From positions 20,035,280 to 20,099,279 of the forward strand of contig OX465103.1 in the NCBI GenBank assembly GCA_949987565.1: a stretch of 64,000 nt of DNA. Reading direction: 5' to 3'. This document shows, in pieces, positions 11,170 through 22,239 of this stretch; the stretch's first letter is position 1; every line of letters starts with the position of its first letter. Below the pieces are notes generated by a model. It was not told the origin of the DNA and did not search any database. It saw only the letters and a program-made list of their open reading frames with translations. Position numbers and translations under genes: made by a program. Source of the DNA: Luidia sarsii (taxonomy: Eukaryota > Echinodermata > Asteroidea > Paxillosida > Luidiidae).

Positions 11170-12540
11170 AAAGTGATGGCATTGATGATGACCTACTTCT
11201 GAAAGGCTATGCAGAGGAGGTTCAAGAAGCAGAATGCCAGCCTGAAGACAAGCCCATATGGTACCTCCCTCATCATGCAGTTTTCAATCCAACAAAACCA
11301 GGCAAGATACGAATCGTATTTGATTATGCTGCAAAAAGAGCAGATGCATGCTTTAACGACGAAGTTCTGCAAGGACCAGATCTGACAAATAAGCTGAGAT
11401 GAGAGCCAGTCGCCTTCATGGCAGATGTGGAGGCCATGTTCCACCAAGTGCGGGTGCCAGTAGAAGATCGCGATGTGTTGAGGTTTCTCTGGTGGCCATC
11501 CGGTGATGCGACTCAACAACCAAAGGTGTATAGGGTGTGTGTTCACCTATTCGGAGGGACATGGAGCCCAAGTTACTGCAATTTTGCCTTACACCAGACA
11601 GCTGAAGATAACCGAGATGAATTCAGCCCTGAAACTGTGAAGATCGTCAAACGCAGATTCTACGTGGATGACTGTCTGGTGTCAGTACACAGTAAAGGGA
11701 AAGTTCTGAAACTAGTTGATGAGCTGAGAAATCTGCTACAGAAAGGCGGATTCAAGTTGACGAAATGGCTGAGTAACAGACCAAGCGTTCTGGAGTCTAT
11801 CCCCATCGAAGAAAGAGCAAAGAAGTTGAAGGGGCTTGACTTGAACCGAGATGCTCTACCGGTTGATAGAGCCCTGGGCGTCAGCTGGGACGTAGAAAGA
11901 GACTGCTTGGGATACAAGTTGTCACCCAAGGATAAGCCACTGTCCAGACGTGGACTCTTGAGCATCGTGTCATCGATCTACGATCCATTCGGATATGCCA
12001 ACCCATTTATCCTGAAGGCAAGACTGCTACTTCAGGAGTTGACGAGGATGAAGCTGGGATAGGATGAACCTCTGCCAGAGGAACAGAGACGCACGTGGCA
12101 AGCATGGTTGGCAGACCTATCAGAGATGAGATTTTTAGGTGAACAGGTGCATAAAGCCACATAACTTCGGAGATGTGACAAGATACCACTTGCATAATTT
12201 TGCAGATGCTTCAGAGAAAGCACATGGAGCAGTTTCCTACCTCGTCACGAATAATGCCAGAGGTGAACTTCATAGTGGTATTGTGACTGGCCAATTAAGT
12301 CACATATGGCACCTTTGAAAACAGTGACTATTCCACGTCTTGAGCTCACTGCTGCGACACTCGCTGCCAAACTCGATGTTGCAGTAAAGAGAGAGCTCGA
12401 TCGATGTGCAAGAACCAATTAAGTCAACATTTTTGACTGACAGCACAATTGCGTTGCAATACATCAGGAGTACGGAAGGACGGTATCGCACATTTGTGGC
12501 CAATAGAATAGCTGGCACACATAATGCATCAGAACCAAGT
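11170..12540 (+). pseudogene. pol: BEL/Pao reverse transcriptase and RNase H, broken
   Basis: The RT begins with PIWYLPHHAVFNP and KIRIVFDYAA, breaks at a TGA (11400-11402), then runs through MADVEAMFHQVRVPVEDRD (palm aspartate) and the catalytic YVDDCLVS (about 11662-11685). The thumb and connection follow (SIYDPFGYANPF). RNase H is recognisable from HNFADASEKAHGAVSY (about 12196-12243) and FLTDSTIALQYIRS, interrupted by stops near 12060 and 12300. Cleavage and copying of template RNA would be its role in an intact element. Confidence 0.85.
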
Positions 12541-12639
12541 ATTGTCCAGAATTGTCCAGAATGAGGCAGCAGTATTGGGTGATAGGTGGACGGACAGCAG
12601 TACGCAAAGCTCTACACAACTGCTTTGTGTGGAGACGTC

Positions 12640-13630
12640 AGTCAGCACCATTCATCTCTCAGAAGATATGGCAGATCTACCTCGAGATCGGGTGACGCCT
12701 AATCAACCCCCTTTCACTTCCGTCGGTGTAGACTGCTTCGGACCATTCATGGTTAAACAAGGCCGAAGTCAAGTGAAAAGGTACGGGTGTATATCTTCAC
12801 GTGCCTTGTGATAAGAGCAGTTCATATTGAAGTACATTCCCTGAAGACCGACTCATTTCTTAATGCCTTGCAGCGCTTCACCGCAAGGCGTGGTCAACCG
12901 AGAAGTATCCGATCTGACAATGGTACCAATTTTGTAGGTGCTGAGCGTGAGCTTAGAGAAGGAATCAATCGTTGGAACAAGCAGCAGATCCATGAATATC
13001 TCTTGCAGACAGAGATCAGACGGAAATTTAACCCCCCTGCAGCATCCCACATGGGCGGTCTCTGGGAGAGACAAATACGAACAATCAGAAAGTTCCTGAA
13101 CACTAATGAATTAACAAGTTCTCCACGATGAAAGCCTTTCAACCATGATGTGTATTGTTAAATCAGTGATCAACAGTCGGCCACTCACCGTGGTCTCTGT
13201 CTCTCTGATGGTGTGAAGGATGCAGAAGCATTGACGCCGAACCATGCATCTCCTTTTGTTGCGTTCAAACAGCACCTTGCCAGCAGACATATTCCAGAGG
13301 AATGACCAGTACAGCCGGAAACGTTGGAGACAAATCCAATACCTTGCTGATATCTTTTGGCACAGGTGGAGCAGAGAATACCTACCAACATTGCAGCAGA
13401 GATGCAAATGTAACAATCCAGCAAGGAACGTAGAGGTTAGAGATGTCGTACTCATTGCTGACAATCTACTCCGAAACCAGTGGTCCATGGGCAGAGTGGA
13501 GGAGGTCTACCCCGGAGCGGACAACCTGGTGCATACAGCCAAGGTCAAGACAAAGGCAACCACTCTCGTGAGACCGATCCACAAGATGTGTCTTTTGGAG
13601 ACGGTGACTGAGGAGCAAGCGGAGCCATGA
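12640..13630 (+). pseudogene. pol: BEL/Pao integrase, broken
   Basis: All three catalytic positions of the DDE core can be read: GVDCFGPF (about 12724), [12 protein letters not shown] (about 12912) and GGLWERQIR (about 13056). A shift near 12783 splits the first from the second, and a TGA (13129) precedes the C-terminal domain. That domain reads YSRKRWRQIQYLADIFW then EVRDVVLIADN and IHKMCLLE. The order and motifs match BEL/Pao integrases with a DUF5641-type tail. Confidence 0.88.
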
Positions 13631-14294
13631 TGGAGGGATAAAGCGTGTCTGGCCGTAGGAGAAGTTTGATGCAGTGTGGATGTTCATGCTGCACATGCAC
13701 TCAGCAATTTGCTATTTGCCAATTGGCATATTTTCAGAGGTGCGAGCCAAGCGCCGCCTCGTATTTTCTTTGGATGGAATCCTGAGCATAATCACCTACA
13801 GCATGTGAGGAGCACTGAGAGTACAAGACATGCCTTCTGGACTCAGATCAGACAGATGGACAGTGGATATAATTACAGCACCAGAAAAAGGGAACATTCT
13901 AGAAATGTCATCACATTTAGCCTGAGCGCTCTTTAATTCAATGATTTTCCCATGGTGAATGTGTATGTTCATGCATCTGAGTAGACTACATATTTTGCTG
14001 AAGGTTGTTGAAAGAAGCAGACAGATGTACCAGCTGGTATATATTGTAATGTTGTGTTCAAGATTTGTGAGAAACATGTTGTATTGACTTGTATATGACT
14101 TGTTTTCATTGCGGTTGTCTGTATTAATTAGGGTACATGATTGATTACAGTGTAGTGCGTAATGATCTGTCACTGACCATATAATGTTTGTTTATATGTT
14201 AAAGAAGTTTCAGTGTAGTTAGCAGTTATATACTTAATAGTCTTAATGTAATAAATGATCATATTTGTTTGAATGTTCATTTAAGGGGCCGGGG
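13630..14294. other. 3' untranslated part of BEL/Pao element
   Basis: AT-rich non-coding sequence between the end of integrase and the 3' LTR. It ends with the purine tract aaggggccgggg, the expected primer for plus-strand synthesis. Confidence 0.7.
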
Positions 14295-14955
14295 TGTTGT
14301 GGATAGGATGTAAAAAGTTTGTTGAGGTCATAGGTTCTCCTCCTGTAGTCACATGAGGGTGCTGTTCCGTTGACAACGGTGCAGCTCTACAATTCAGTTA
14401 TTTCAACTTCAAGTTACAGCTCTTGCTACATATTGTCAGAAATGCTCCACCTTGATTTCCCCCAATGCGCCCAATGATGTAAGTGCACTTTATTTTCTTG
14501 AAGGATAATTGTTATAGAGTAAAATTAATATAATTTTCTTTATAGTCCAGATAGAATAATATTGAAATTTCAGTCCCTAAATTTAACCCTCCAGATTTGT
14601 GGTAATAATTATGTCATCGTTATTCGTTTAACTGTCCAACAGATATACATTTTGTTGTTATTTCCCAGTTTGTTAATGTATTGTTTTGATCATTCTAAGA
14701 GGGGAGTACATATCATTTTTGTTTCTTGTAACATTCTAGTCATTGATTTTTTTTTATTTAGAGACCATAGCCACAGAAGGAGCACTTTCACAAATACTCA
14801 ACTTGTTTTGTCTTTTGAATGTTTAATTCACTGATTGAACTCTTTGCCATCTCACAAAAAGCAGAATACAAGAATACAGTATGAGTGGTGATTACGGTTT
14901 AGTCCAGTACATTTTGCGTCAGTGGAATATTTAAATTATTGAAGTGTCCGTTACA
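14295..14955 (+). repeat. 3' LTR of BEL/Pao element
   Basis: It starts TGTTGTGGATAGG and ends GTTACA, parallel to 7720-8808 apart from the extra block there. Multiple substitutions and small indels between the two LTRs show that the insertion is old. Confidence 0.9.
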
Positions 14956-17243
14956 ATACATGTGCAAGCATAATGCACTGTACATGTATTCAACCATAGA
15001 GATTATAAATAAGACTATAAATAAAAATATAGATGGGACGATCCCATTCTTTTACGTTAGTCATTTTGATCGGCGTGCGAACACAGCGGCGCTGTTCGAT
15101 TTATTCGACAAGCGACTACGCGCAAGCGTTATAGAAAGCGCTCACGCGGCTCTCCCCGGTCCAGTTCATATACATGTACGGTCACAACGTCTCGAGCCGA
15201 GTTCGGCCTAAGTAGTGTCAATAATATAGCTGCATATGGGCGCATACATGTACGTGAAGAGAAGCACGTTGTACAATGTACTAAGGAGCAAAGGGACGAT
15301 CATGGGGAACCAAGGCAGAAATACCATTGGAGCATCGTCCATGGTAGTACCTGCAGAACAGGGCCAGTGAGGCCACAGGGCGACGGTGAGATAGAGGTTT
15401 GAAGGAAAAGGCTGAACCAGGACCCACCAAATTGCATGTAGATACACGCCGCTGGATTCTGTCTAACAGGGTTGGATAACAGGATGGAGCCCCAGCCCAG
15501 ACATGGCAATTTCTCCCTTTGTGACAAACTCACTTTGGCCCCATTTGTAGATACAGTGTACATGCATGTACTGTACATGTAGATGTATGTACCGGTAGTC
15601 ATGTACACATGTGTACTGTACAGTACTGTACATGTATAGTATACTGTACATGTACAGTATGTATACACCATGGAGCAGTATGCAGTAATCCACGATAGGA
15701 AATTCTGGTACAGTATTAAGTGTAGGAACAAGCTGTCCGCTTATGGGACTTATTACATTACTGTACTGTACTGTACTGTACGAAGCTAATGTACTACCAG
15801 TATGTAGAAACATCACGGTACTGCACATGTACACATGTACATTACATGTACATGTACCGGGTACATGTATATACACATGTTATTATAAACTACTACTGAT
15901 GAAGGTGAAGTTTTCCCCCATTTTTTCTCTAAGTGTTAAAACAAAATCACATCATGTGTACAAGGGGTACTTGTAATCTCATCTCAGTCCTACCAGCCCG
16001 AAATACCACACGGTACAAGAGAATAGTAATATTCTTCTTAGAACTGTTTAATCTTGGGAAGTTAAAAGTCACCACTTTCGCAAATATATAACTGCTAGCA
16101 GCTATCTAATGGTGACTACGAATGCCCACCTCCAGCATTCCACGCCTTATAACCACACCCTTGCACATGCATCACTGCACCCTACTTTGCATATCGCACC
16201 ATGCTACGCTATGCTCTGGTGACAACCTTACAATGAGATGATGATTCTCTTCTTATATACATGTACATACTAAAGAGAATCTATAATTAAAAATACACCA
16301 ACATTTCTGTGTGGCTAAGGTTACTTTTATTAGAGCCCAGTATTTACAATGAATTACCATACTTCATGCTTTTGCAACTTTTCCTGACACAAAAAATAAT
16401 GACAACTCTTTTCATAAAAGAAATAAAAACACTATGCATTGAGATTTTAAAAGCAGTTTTCATATATTAGTACAGGCTTATTCATAACTTCAGACTGTGA
16501 GTATACTTTTGGGCTTGGTGTCTCTAAATAGGTTCAAATGTAGAAAAACTTGTTAGTGTTACAGACCTGAAATTTGCTGTGTTAATTATTTCATGCTAGG
16601 TACATTGTATGACTTACGGCATCCATTCATTGGTCCATTCTATCCAAGGAAGCAAGCTTAGAATTGCAATATAAACAAGTTGATTTGCACTTACATGTAC
16701 TTATTTGAAAGCCCCAACACCTGCATCAAAATCAGGTAGCACTTCCACAGTCCCATATCATTCACCTGTCTTAGGACTGAAAACTGTTCAAGGATTTTCC
16801 CCTTTCCTCAGATTTCCTTTGGCCTTGCTGCCCTACCTACTGGTGTTGGTGCCCTCTCTAATTACATGTATGCTCTATCCATGGCCAAAGTAGCATTGCC
16901 CTCGAAATATCCAAATTCAAGGCCTGGTACACTGTATGTCATACGTTACACTTACAGTACATGTAATTTTACATGTACATGTACATGTACACCTGTTCAT
17001 GTGCATGTTCATGCATATACTGTACAATGTACATGTACATACATGTACATGTACGTGCTGGATTACTGTAGGCGTCTCATACGTGCGCGTATGCATATGC
17101 GTCTGCGAGGTTCTAAACATGCTCCAGCGCTCCTTTCAGCGCTCCTTTTTGTCCCCTCAAGTCTTATTTATAATCTCTATGTATACAACAGTACAGTGTA
17201 CATGTACATCGACATGTACGGTACATGCAATTCCGTGTGTGTA
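14956..17243. other. No gene recognised; TACATGTA clusters
   Basis: The interval holds large clusters of tacatgta/gtactgtac palindromes at 15540-15880 and 16940-17060 and smaller ones near 17190-17230. All longer reading frames here cross those clusters and have repeat-like composition. The rest is AT-rich with nothing I can identify. Confidence 0.55.
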
Positions 17244-18221
17244 CCATTGATCTCCATAATAAAGACTGGATAGGACACCGCGCGTTGCTCGTGCACAAAA
17301 TACGCGGTCGAACAATGGCGGCGCGCAACGCTTCAGGAGGGTAGAGTTGTGTATGTTGGTTAGAGCATGGAGGAATAAGTAGAGAAGGAGTTCTCTACTT
17401 ATTCCTCCATGGTTATAGCATCTTGGTCTATGGTAGAGTTCACTCGCTTGGCCGTGGATGAATTTGGTCTACCTTGTAGTTGTAGGAACGAGTAATTAAG
17501 GTGCCGGAAATAATTTTTATATCCGCATTTGAATCGGCCACGGCTACACATTGATTTGCTGGTGTTTATCTTAACTTTTCTGAGCAACTTTAGGAATAAA
17601 AAACAAAATACTGCCGGAGGAAATTTTTTTCATTCATTCAACGCTTGCACAATTGCAAATTGACAAAAAGAAATGCAGATTTATTTCTTGTAATTTTTTT
17701 GCACATGGTTAAACTTATAAGGCTAGTCACCAGTGATATCCAAATCATTCTTTTTTTTCAAGGGGTGGATTCAGCTTTTGGGTAACCCAAATAACAGCAG
17801 TTATAATGTTAATGAATATTTGACAACTGCTTGAACAACACAGGTCATAATTATGCCATTAATTTAAAATCTCAGTCATTAATAAGCAGTATGCAGTACT
17901 AAATGAGTCCATCTGGGCTAACCAACAACATACTTGTGAAAAGTTATTCCTTTCTTACGGCCCACTTTTCCGTCCCTCTCCGGCAAATTCACTGCTGCAC
18001 ACGCTTTGACCTTTATTATTTTCGATTTTTCCTATTTTATTCGTGTATGTTTATGTTTTTTCAAAAGATGACTATTTGAAGGGGAAAAATGCGTTCACTT
18101 CTGTCAAATGTCCATTCAAATGTGTGCGCGCAGCAAAACGACACGTTCGTTTCTTACCCTCTTGACAAAGACGCACATTTGACGCGCTGTCCTATCCAGT
18201 CTTTATTATGGAGATCAATGG
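17244..18221. mobile_element. 978 bp non-autonomous element with 34 bp terminal inverted repeats
   Basis: The ends are perfect 34 bp inverted repeats beginning CCATTGATCTCC and ending at the GGATAGGACA segment. They are flanked by the six-base direct repeat TGTGTA (17238-17243 and 18222-18227). No transposase frame is present. A 32 bp relative made only of the two ends sits at 18571-18602, also with a 6 bp target duplication. The superfamily is not clear from a 6 bp duplication alone. Confidence 0.85.
17366..17411. repeat. 21 bp-stem perfect hairpin
   Basis: The arms 17366-17386 and 17391-17411 are exact reverse complements around a four-base loop (ggag). The stem includes ggaataagtagagaa. 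It lies inside the 978 bp inverted-repeat element. Confidence 0.85.
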
Positions 18222-18227
18222 TGTGTA

Positions 18228-18516
18228 CACGCATTATGCTTGCACAATGTACTGTACTGTAGATCACATGTACTGTGTACAAATGAAGGCTCGGGCTCAG
18301 GCTTCGTCTCCGTCTGACAAACCTGAAAATCCAGGTTGTGGTTTGTTTCCGAATTCGAAGATTTGTTGGCTTGATAGGTACAGAGTATTTACCGAGAAAC
18401 TGGGGCCAAAGGATTGTTTTTAGATGGCTGTGATGGTATTAACAAGTAAGATAAATATTATGACTGAAGCCTAAACCCGAGCCTAAGCCTTCATTTCGAA
18501 AACGGCCATATAGTAC
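18228..18516. other. Spacer, no gene recognised
   Basis: Short interval between the 978 bp element and the promoter-like block, with one small tgtactgtac cluster. The 71-codon frame here has no recognisable motif. Confidence 0.4.
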
Positions 18517-18892
18517 AAGTCTGCTCTTCTCAGGGCGATGACCTGTGAGCGCACCACGTGTGTGGACTGTTCATTGATCTCCATAATAAAGGAGATCAAT
18601 GGGACTGTTATTGTGAAACAGCAAATAGCCGTCGTGTGGGATATACGTCACGAGACTAAACGCTGATTGGTCGAGGCGCCATGTTCATATTCTGAACCTG
18701 GCGGAGACGTTGACCGGACATTTTCAGACAGTATTTGGGTGAGTTTCGGCCCGTTTTCGGAAAATATTTTACCCACGATTTTTTGAGTAATCTGATCACA
18801 TTCAGTATACATTTGGGATCAAATCTATGTCCTTAGATTGTGTGTGGCGATTTTCAAAAGGGTGGGAAAAGGGGGCGATCGGGACAGTACTG
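18517..18892 (+). repeat. Inverted partner of 7290-7609, promoter-like block
   Basis: The reverse complement of 7290-7609 is found here. It includes gattggtcgaggcgcc (CCAAT-type on the other strand) and gatatacgtcacgag (CRE-like). This copy has gained the 32 bp insertion at 18571-18602 and a short hairpin (gttcatattctgaac) near 18680. Confidence 0.75.
18571..18602. mobile_element. 32 bp insertion made only of transposon termini
   Basis: The insert consists of the left 21 bases of the 978 bp element's terminus (one mismatch at base 1) joined to its last dozen bases (GGAGATCAATGG). It is flanked by the direct repeat GACTGT (18565-18570 and 18603-18608). The inverted paralogue at 7290-7609 has the uninterrupted site with one GACTGT, so the insertion is read directly. 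Confidence 0.8.
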
Positions 18893-18901
18893 TTGCGAAA
18901 A

Positions 18902-19086
18902 TCGCAGTGGCTGTTGTTACGGCAGTCGTCCTTGTGGTTCCCTGACTTCACAGTATTTGTCAGGATGTTTAGCTCTTGGAACCAGACTATCAGCTAATAG
19001 ACTGGTTCAACCAGCCTTCAATGCTGACGAAATACAATCAAGTCAGGGAACCATACGGACGACTGCCGTAACAACAGCCACTGCGA
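18902..19086. mobile_element. 185 bp foldback (MITE-like) element
   Basis: The ends are inverted arms of about 47 bp with two mismatches (TCGCAGTGGCTG at the outer edge, GGTTCCCTGACTT at the inner edge). Further complementary blocks lie inside (gaaccag/ctggttc), so the whole element can fold into one long hairpin. The flanks share only an A-run, so the target duplication is unclear. No coding sequence. Confidence 0.8.
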
Positions 19087-19110
19087 AAAAACAAAACGTT
19101 TCGTTGCGGT

Positions 19111-19676
19111 ATCGTGGGAACCCCCGTTTTCGACGCTACACGTTTTCGACGCTTAGCCTTCTAACTCACATCGCACGATGAAAACAACTCTGTATAACGA
19201 TCTCAGACTTCGTATCTTACAGTTGGTTTCCTGCTCTTTCCCGTCACCGAAAATGTGGAAAGTTAAGCCTTTTCCAGTAGGCCAAACTCGTGTGATTAAA
19301 AAGGTTGCTCTTTTGTAGTCCGAGTAACTTGGACCATGCTTGGACCCGACAATTCACCCTTTTTTATCGAATTTTGAAATTTTGAGTTTCGGGTGACTGT
19401 ACAGTCACCCGAAACTCAAAATTTCAAAATTCGATAAAAAAAGGGTGACTTGTCGGGTCCAAGTTACTCGGACTAGCTCTTTTGGGGTCTATTTACCTAG
19501 GTACAAATTTGGCAGTTGCTTCGAAGCTCCAGTTTTCTTTATTGTTCGTCCTAAAAAAAATCTGAATGTACCATAACAAACCCCAACATCCGTAGAAAAA
19601 AAATATATCACGCAACTTGAGGCAGTCCGTTCAGGGTAAAAACTATGGAGCCTCCTATAGGGCATCTCGCTTATAT
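19111..19676 (+). repeat. Tandem duplication, copy 1 (carries an insertion)
   Basis: It begins atcgtgggaacccccg and runs to ctcgcttatat. Without the 169 bp insertion plus target duplication at 19316-19484 it is about 397 bp and matches 19677-20076 closely. No recognised coding sequence. Confidence 0.85.
19316..19475. mobile_element. 160 bp palindromic MITE with 9 bp target duplication
   Basis: The element starts TAGTCCGAGTAACTTGGACC and ends with its exact complement. It is nearly one perfect palindrome apart from about nine extra bases on the left arm. It is flanked by GCTCTTTTG (19307-19315 and 19476-19484). The tandem copy at 19677-20076 holds the empty site with a single GCTCTTTTG. Long inverted repeats with a 9 bp duplication are typical of Mutator-like elements. 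That superfamily call is an inference. Confidence 0.88.
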
Positions 19677-20076
19677 ATCGTGGGAACCCCCGTTTTCGAC
19701 GCTACACGATTTCGACGCTTAGCCTTCTAACTCACATCGCACTATGAAAACAACTCCGTATAACGATCTTAGACTTCGTATCTTACAGTTGGTTTCCTGC
19801 TCTTGTCCGTCACCGAAAATGTGGAAATTTAAGGCTTTTCCAGTAGGCCAAACTCGTGTTATTCAAAAAGTTGCTCTTTTGGGGTCTATTTTCCTAGGTA
19901 CAAAATTGGCAGTTGCTTCGAAGCTCCAGTTTTCTTTATTGTTGGTCCTAAAAAAAATCTGAGTGTACCATAACAAACCCCAACATCCGTAGAAAAAAAA
20001 TATATCACGCAACTTGAGGCAGTCCGTTCAGGGTAAAAACTATGGAGCCTCCTATAGGGCGTCTCGCTTATATATT
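19677..20076 (+). repeat. Tandem duplication, copy 2 (empty site)
   Basis: It matches 19111-19676 without the palindromic insertion. About a dozen substitutions separate the copies. Confidence 0.85.
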
Positions 20077-20710
20077 TTTTTAAATTTATTTTTTATTATT
20101 ATTTAAAGACAAAAAGTAACATGGCCCAATAGGCTTTTTTTTTAAATGAAAAAAATAAAAGGGCAGCTAGAGAAAGTACCAAGAAGGAGGAAATGTGTCT
20201 CTGGAGTGACATTGGGAAAGGTCATAACTGAAAAAGCAGCAAGAAAGAGGATTGTGGAGTTTTTTTTAAACGTCACAAAAGAAGACATCAACCAGACCAA
20301 TACGTTTTAAGCATAAATTATGAATGATTTGAGGAAAGTGTTAGAAGCAGTGTGGAAAAACAAAAACAAAGATGAACACAAAAAAACATACAGGGAAGAA
20401 TTTTACAGTGCCACACAGCATTTTGAGTTATTTTAAGAATTTATTTTGCGTTTGGCTGCACTGGGACACCTTACTAAACACCACTGACGAAAATAGGTGA
20501 CGATGCTTACTGCGCGGTGCGCCGCGGACGTCAACAAAACCGGGTAATCTTACGGAAGTGACTAGGCTTGATCAACCTTCTCTATGATTATTCTAATAGT
20601 CTGTGGTGTGGAGAAAGTGACTGGGACCTCTTTTAGTGTGAAACTTTCGTCCACATTGTTCAGTTTGAAGAAAAGTCCTTATATCGTCGAAAACCGGTTA
20701 TTGGAGGATA
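20073..20710 (+). repeat. ~636 bp tandem duplication, copy 1
   Basis: It begins with a T/A-rich run, then 'aaaagtaacatggcccaata', and ends ccggttattggaggata. The next copy starts at once (period about 634-636). A short frame in both copies reads GQLEKVPRRRKCVSGVTLGK and may be the relic of a coding tail that I do not recognise. Confidence 0.85.
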
Positions 20711-21346
20711 TATATATATTTTTTTTTTTTATTATTATTTAAAGGCAAAAAGTAACATGGCCCAATAGGCTTTTATAAAAAAATTTTTTTTAAAAAGGGC
20801 AGCTAGAGAAAGTACCAAGAAGGAGAAAATGTGTCTCTGGAGTGACATTGGGAAAGGTCCTAACTGAAGAAGCAGTGAGAAAGAGGATTGTTGAGTTTTT
20901 TTTTAACGTCACAAAAAAGACATCAACAAGACCAATACGTTTTAAGCATAAATTATGAATGATTTGAGGAAAGTGTTAGAAGCAGTGTCGAAAAAAAAGA
21001 AAAAAGATTAACACAAAAAAAAACATACAGGGAAGAATTTTACAGTGCCACACAGCATTTTGAGTTATTTTAAGAATGTTTTTTGCGTTTGGCTGCACTG
21101 GGACACCTTACTAAACACCACCGACGAAAATAGGTGAAGGTGCTTACTGCGCGGTGCGCCGCGGACGTCAACAAAACCGGGTAATCTTACGGAAGTGACA
21201 GGCTTGATCAACCTTCTCTATGATTATTTTAATAGTCTGTGGTGTGGAGAAAGTGACTGAGACCTCTTTTAGTGTGATACTTTCGTCCACATTGTTCAGT
21301 TTGAAGAAAAGTCCTTATATCGTCGAAAACCGGTTATTGGAGGATA
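20711..21346 (+). repeat. ~636 bp tandem duplication, copy 2
   Basis: It repeats 20073-20710 with scattered substitutions and small indels. It ends about 65 bp before the gag start of the next gypsy element. It could be a duplicated LTR or leader of that element, but no copy is seen on its 3' side. Confidence 0.85.
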
Positions 21347-21410
21347 CATGTGTGACACGCGTTAACCAGTAGCGATATACCTCGCCGCCGTACAGTAACT
21401 GTAATCATCA

Positions 21411-22230
21411 GCATGTCCGCAACTAATAGTAATATACCGTCCTTCCTCGGCCTTCCAACCTCATCACGAGCCATCCACTACCGGAGTACGGTGGAGGAAG
21501 TACATAGCAAGGCTGGAGAAGTTCTTTGTTGCATTCAAAGTCACTGACGACCAACAAAAGCGGGCATTGCTCCTACATTACTCTAGCCCTGAAGTAATGG
21601 ACATTTTCGATACTCTTTCGGACACTGGTTGTACATATGAATCCGGGAAAACTGCTCTTGCAAAATACTTTGAACCAAGCAAGAACATCGAGTACGAATG
21701 CTTTGTGTTTCGTGAGGCCAAACAACAACACAGTGAAACTGTCGCGGACTTTGCAACTCGCCTGCAACAACTCGCGACAACATTTGAATTCCATGACAAG
21801 GACAGTGAGGTGAAATCACAAATCATCCACGGTTGTACTTCATCAAAACTGAGACGCTATGCTCTTCGGGAAACGGAGCGCAGTCTCTCAAAGTTGCTCA
21901 CCACAGCTCGAACCTACGACCTGGCTGACAGCCAATCCAAAGACATGGAACAGCATTCCAAGAGCTCGAGCAGAGACGCAGCCAACCGTATGACTCCAAG
22001 ACCTCACGCGAAGGAGTGTGATTCAAGAACAGCCTCACGCTCATTCAAGCCCAGACGCAGAGTACCCTGTCGCAACTGTGGAGGTATGTTTCCCCACAAA
22101 CAACAATGCCCAGCCAAAGGTGTGACATGCCACTCATGAGGTAAACTAAATCATTTTGCCAAACATTGCCTGAGTCGTGGCAAATCAGCCAAACCTCAGA
22201 CCAGAGCAAAGGTGCATGCAGTCGATCATA
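21411..22230 (+). pseudogene. gag: Gypsy-1 Gag, broken
   Basis: An ATG at 21411 starts a plausible N-terminus (SNIPSFLGLP). A shift occurs before WRKYIARLEKFFVAF (about 21494), and the capsid core then runs on (ALAKYFEPSKN, FVFREAKQQHSETVADFATR). Two zinc knuckles follow: CRNCGGMFPHKQQC, and a second one where the first cysteine codons are followed by a TGA (22137-22139) in place of the expected cysteine before GKLNHFAKHC. The knuckles bind RNA in the family. Confidence 0.82.
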
Positions 22231-22239
22231 CTGTCAGTC

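Larger units (their letters stand above)
7720..14955 (+). mobile_element. BEL/Pao LTR retrotransposon, decayed
   Basis: A complete but inactive element: 5' LTR 7720-8808, gag, protease, reverse transcriptase, RNase H, integrase, a polypurine tract (aaggggccgggg, 14283-14294) and 3' LTR 14295-14955. The domain order PR-RT-RH-IN and the wording of the RT (YVDD) and integrase (GGLWERQIR) identify BEL/Pao. The reading frame is broken by several stops and shifts in every domain. I see no convincing target-site duplication (tatta on the left, ataca on the right). Confidence 0.93.

Noticed and set aside
15300..17273. Several 100-143 codon frames rich in Tyr, Cys, Thr, Met
   Set aside because: They translate the TACATGTA clusters and have no conserved motif.
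20160..20300. Basic peptide (GQLEKVPRRRKCVSGVTLGK) in both 636 bp copies
   Set aside because: Too short and followed by stops in both copies; I could not link it to a family, so it is noted only under the repeat.
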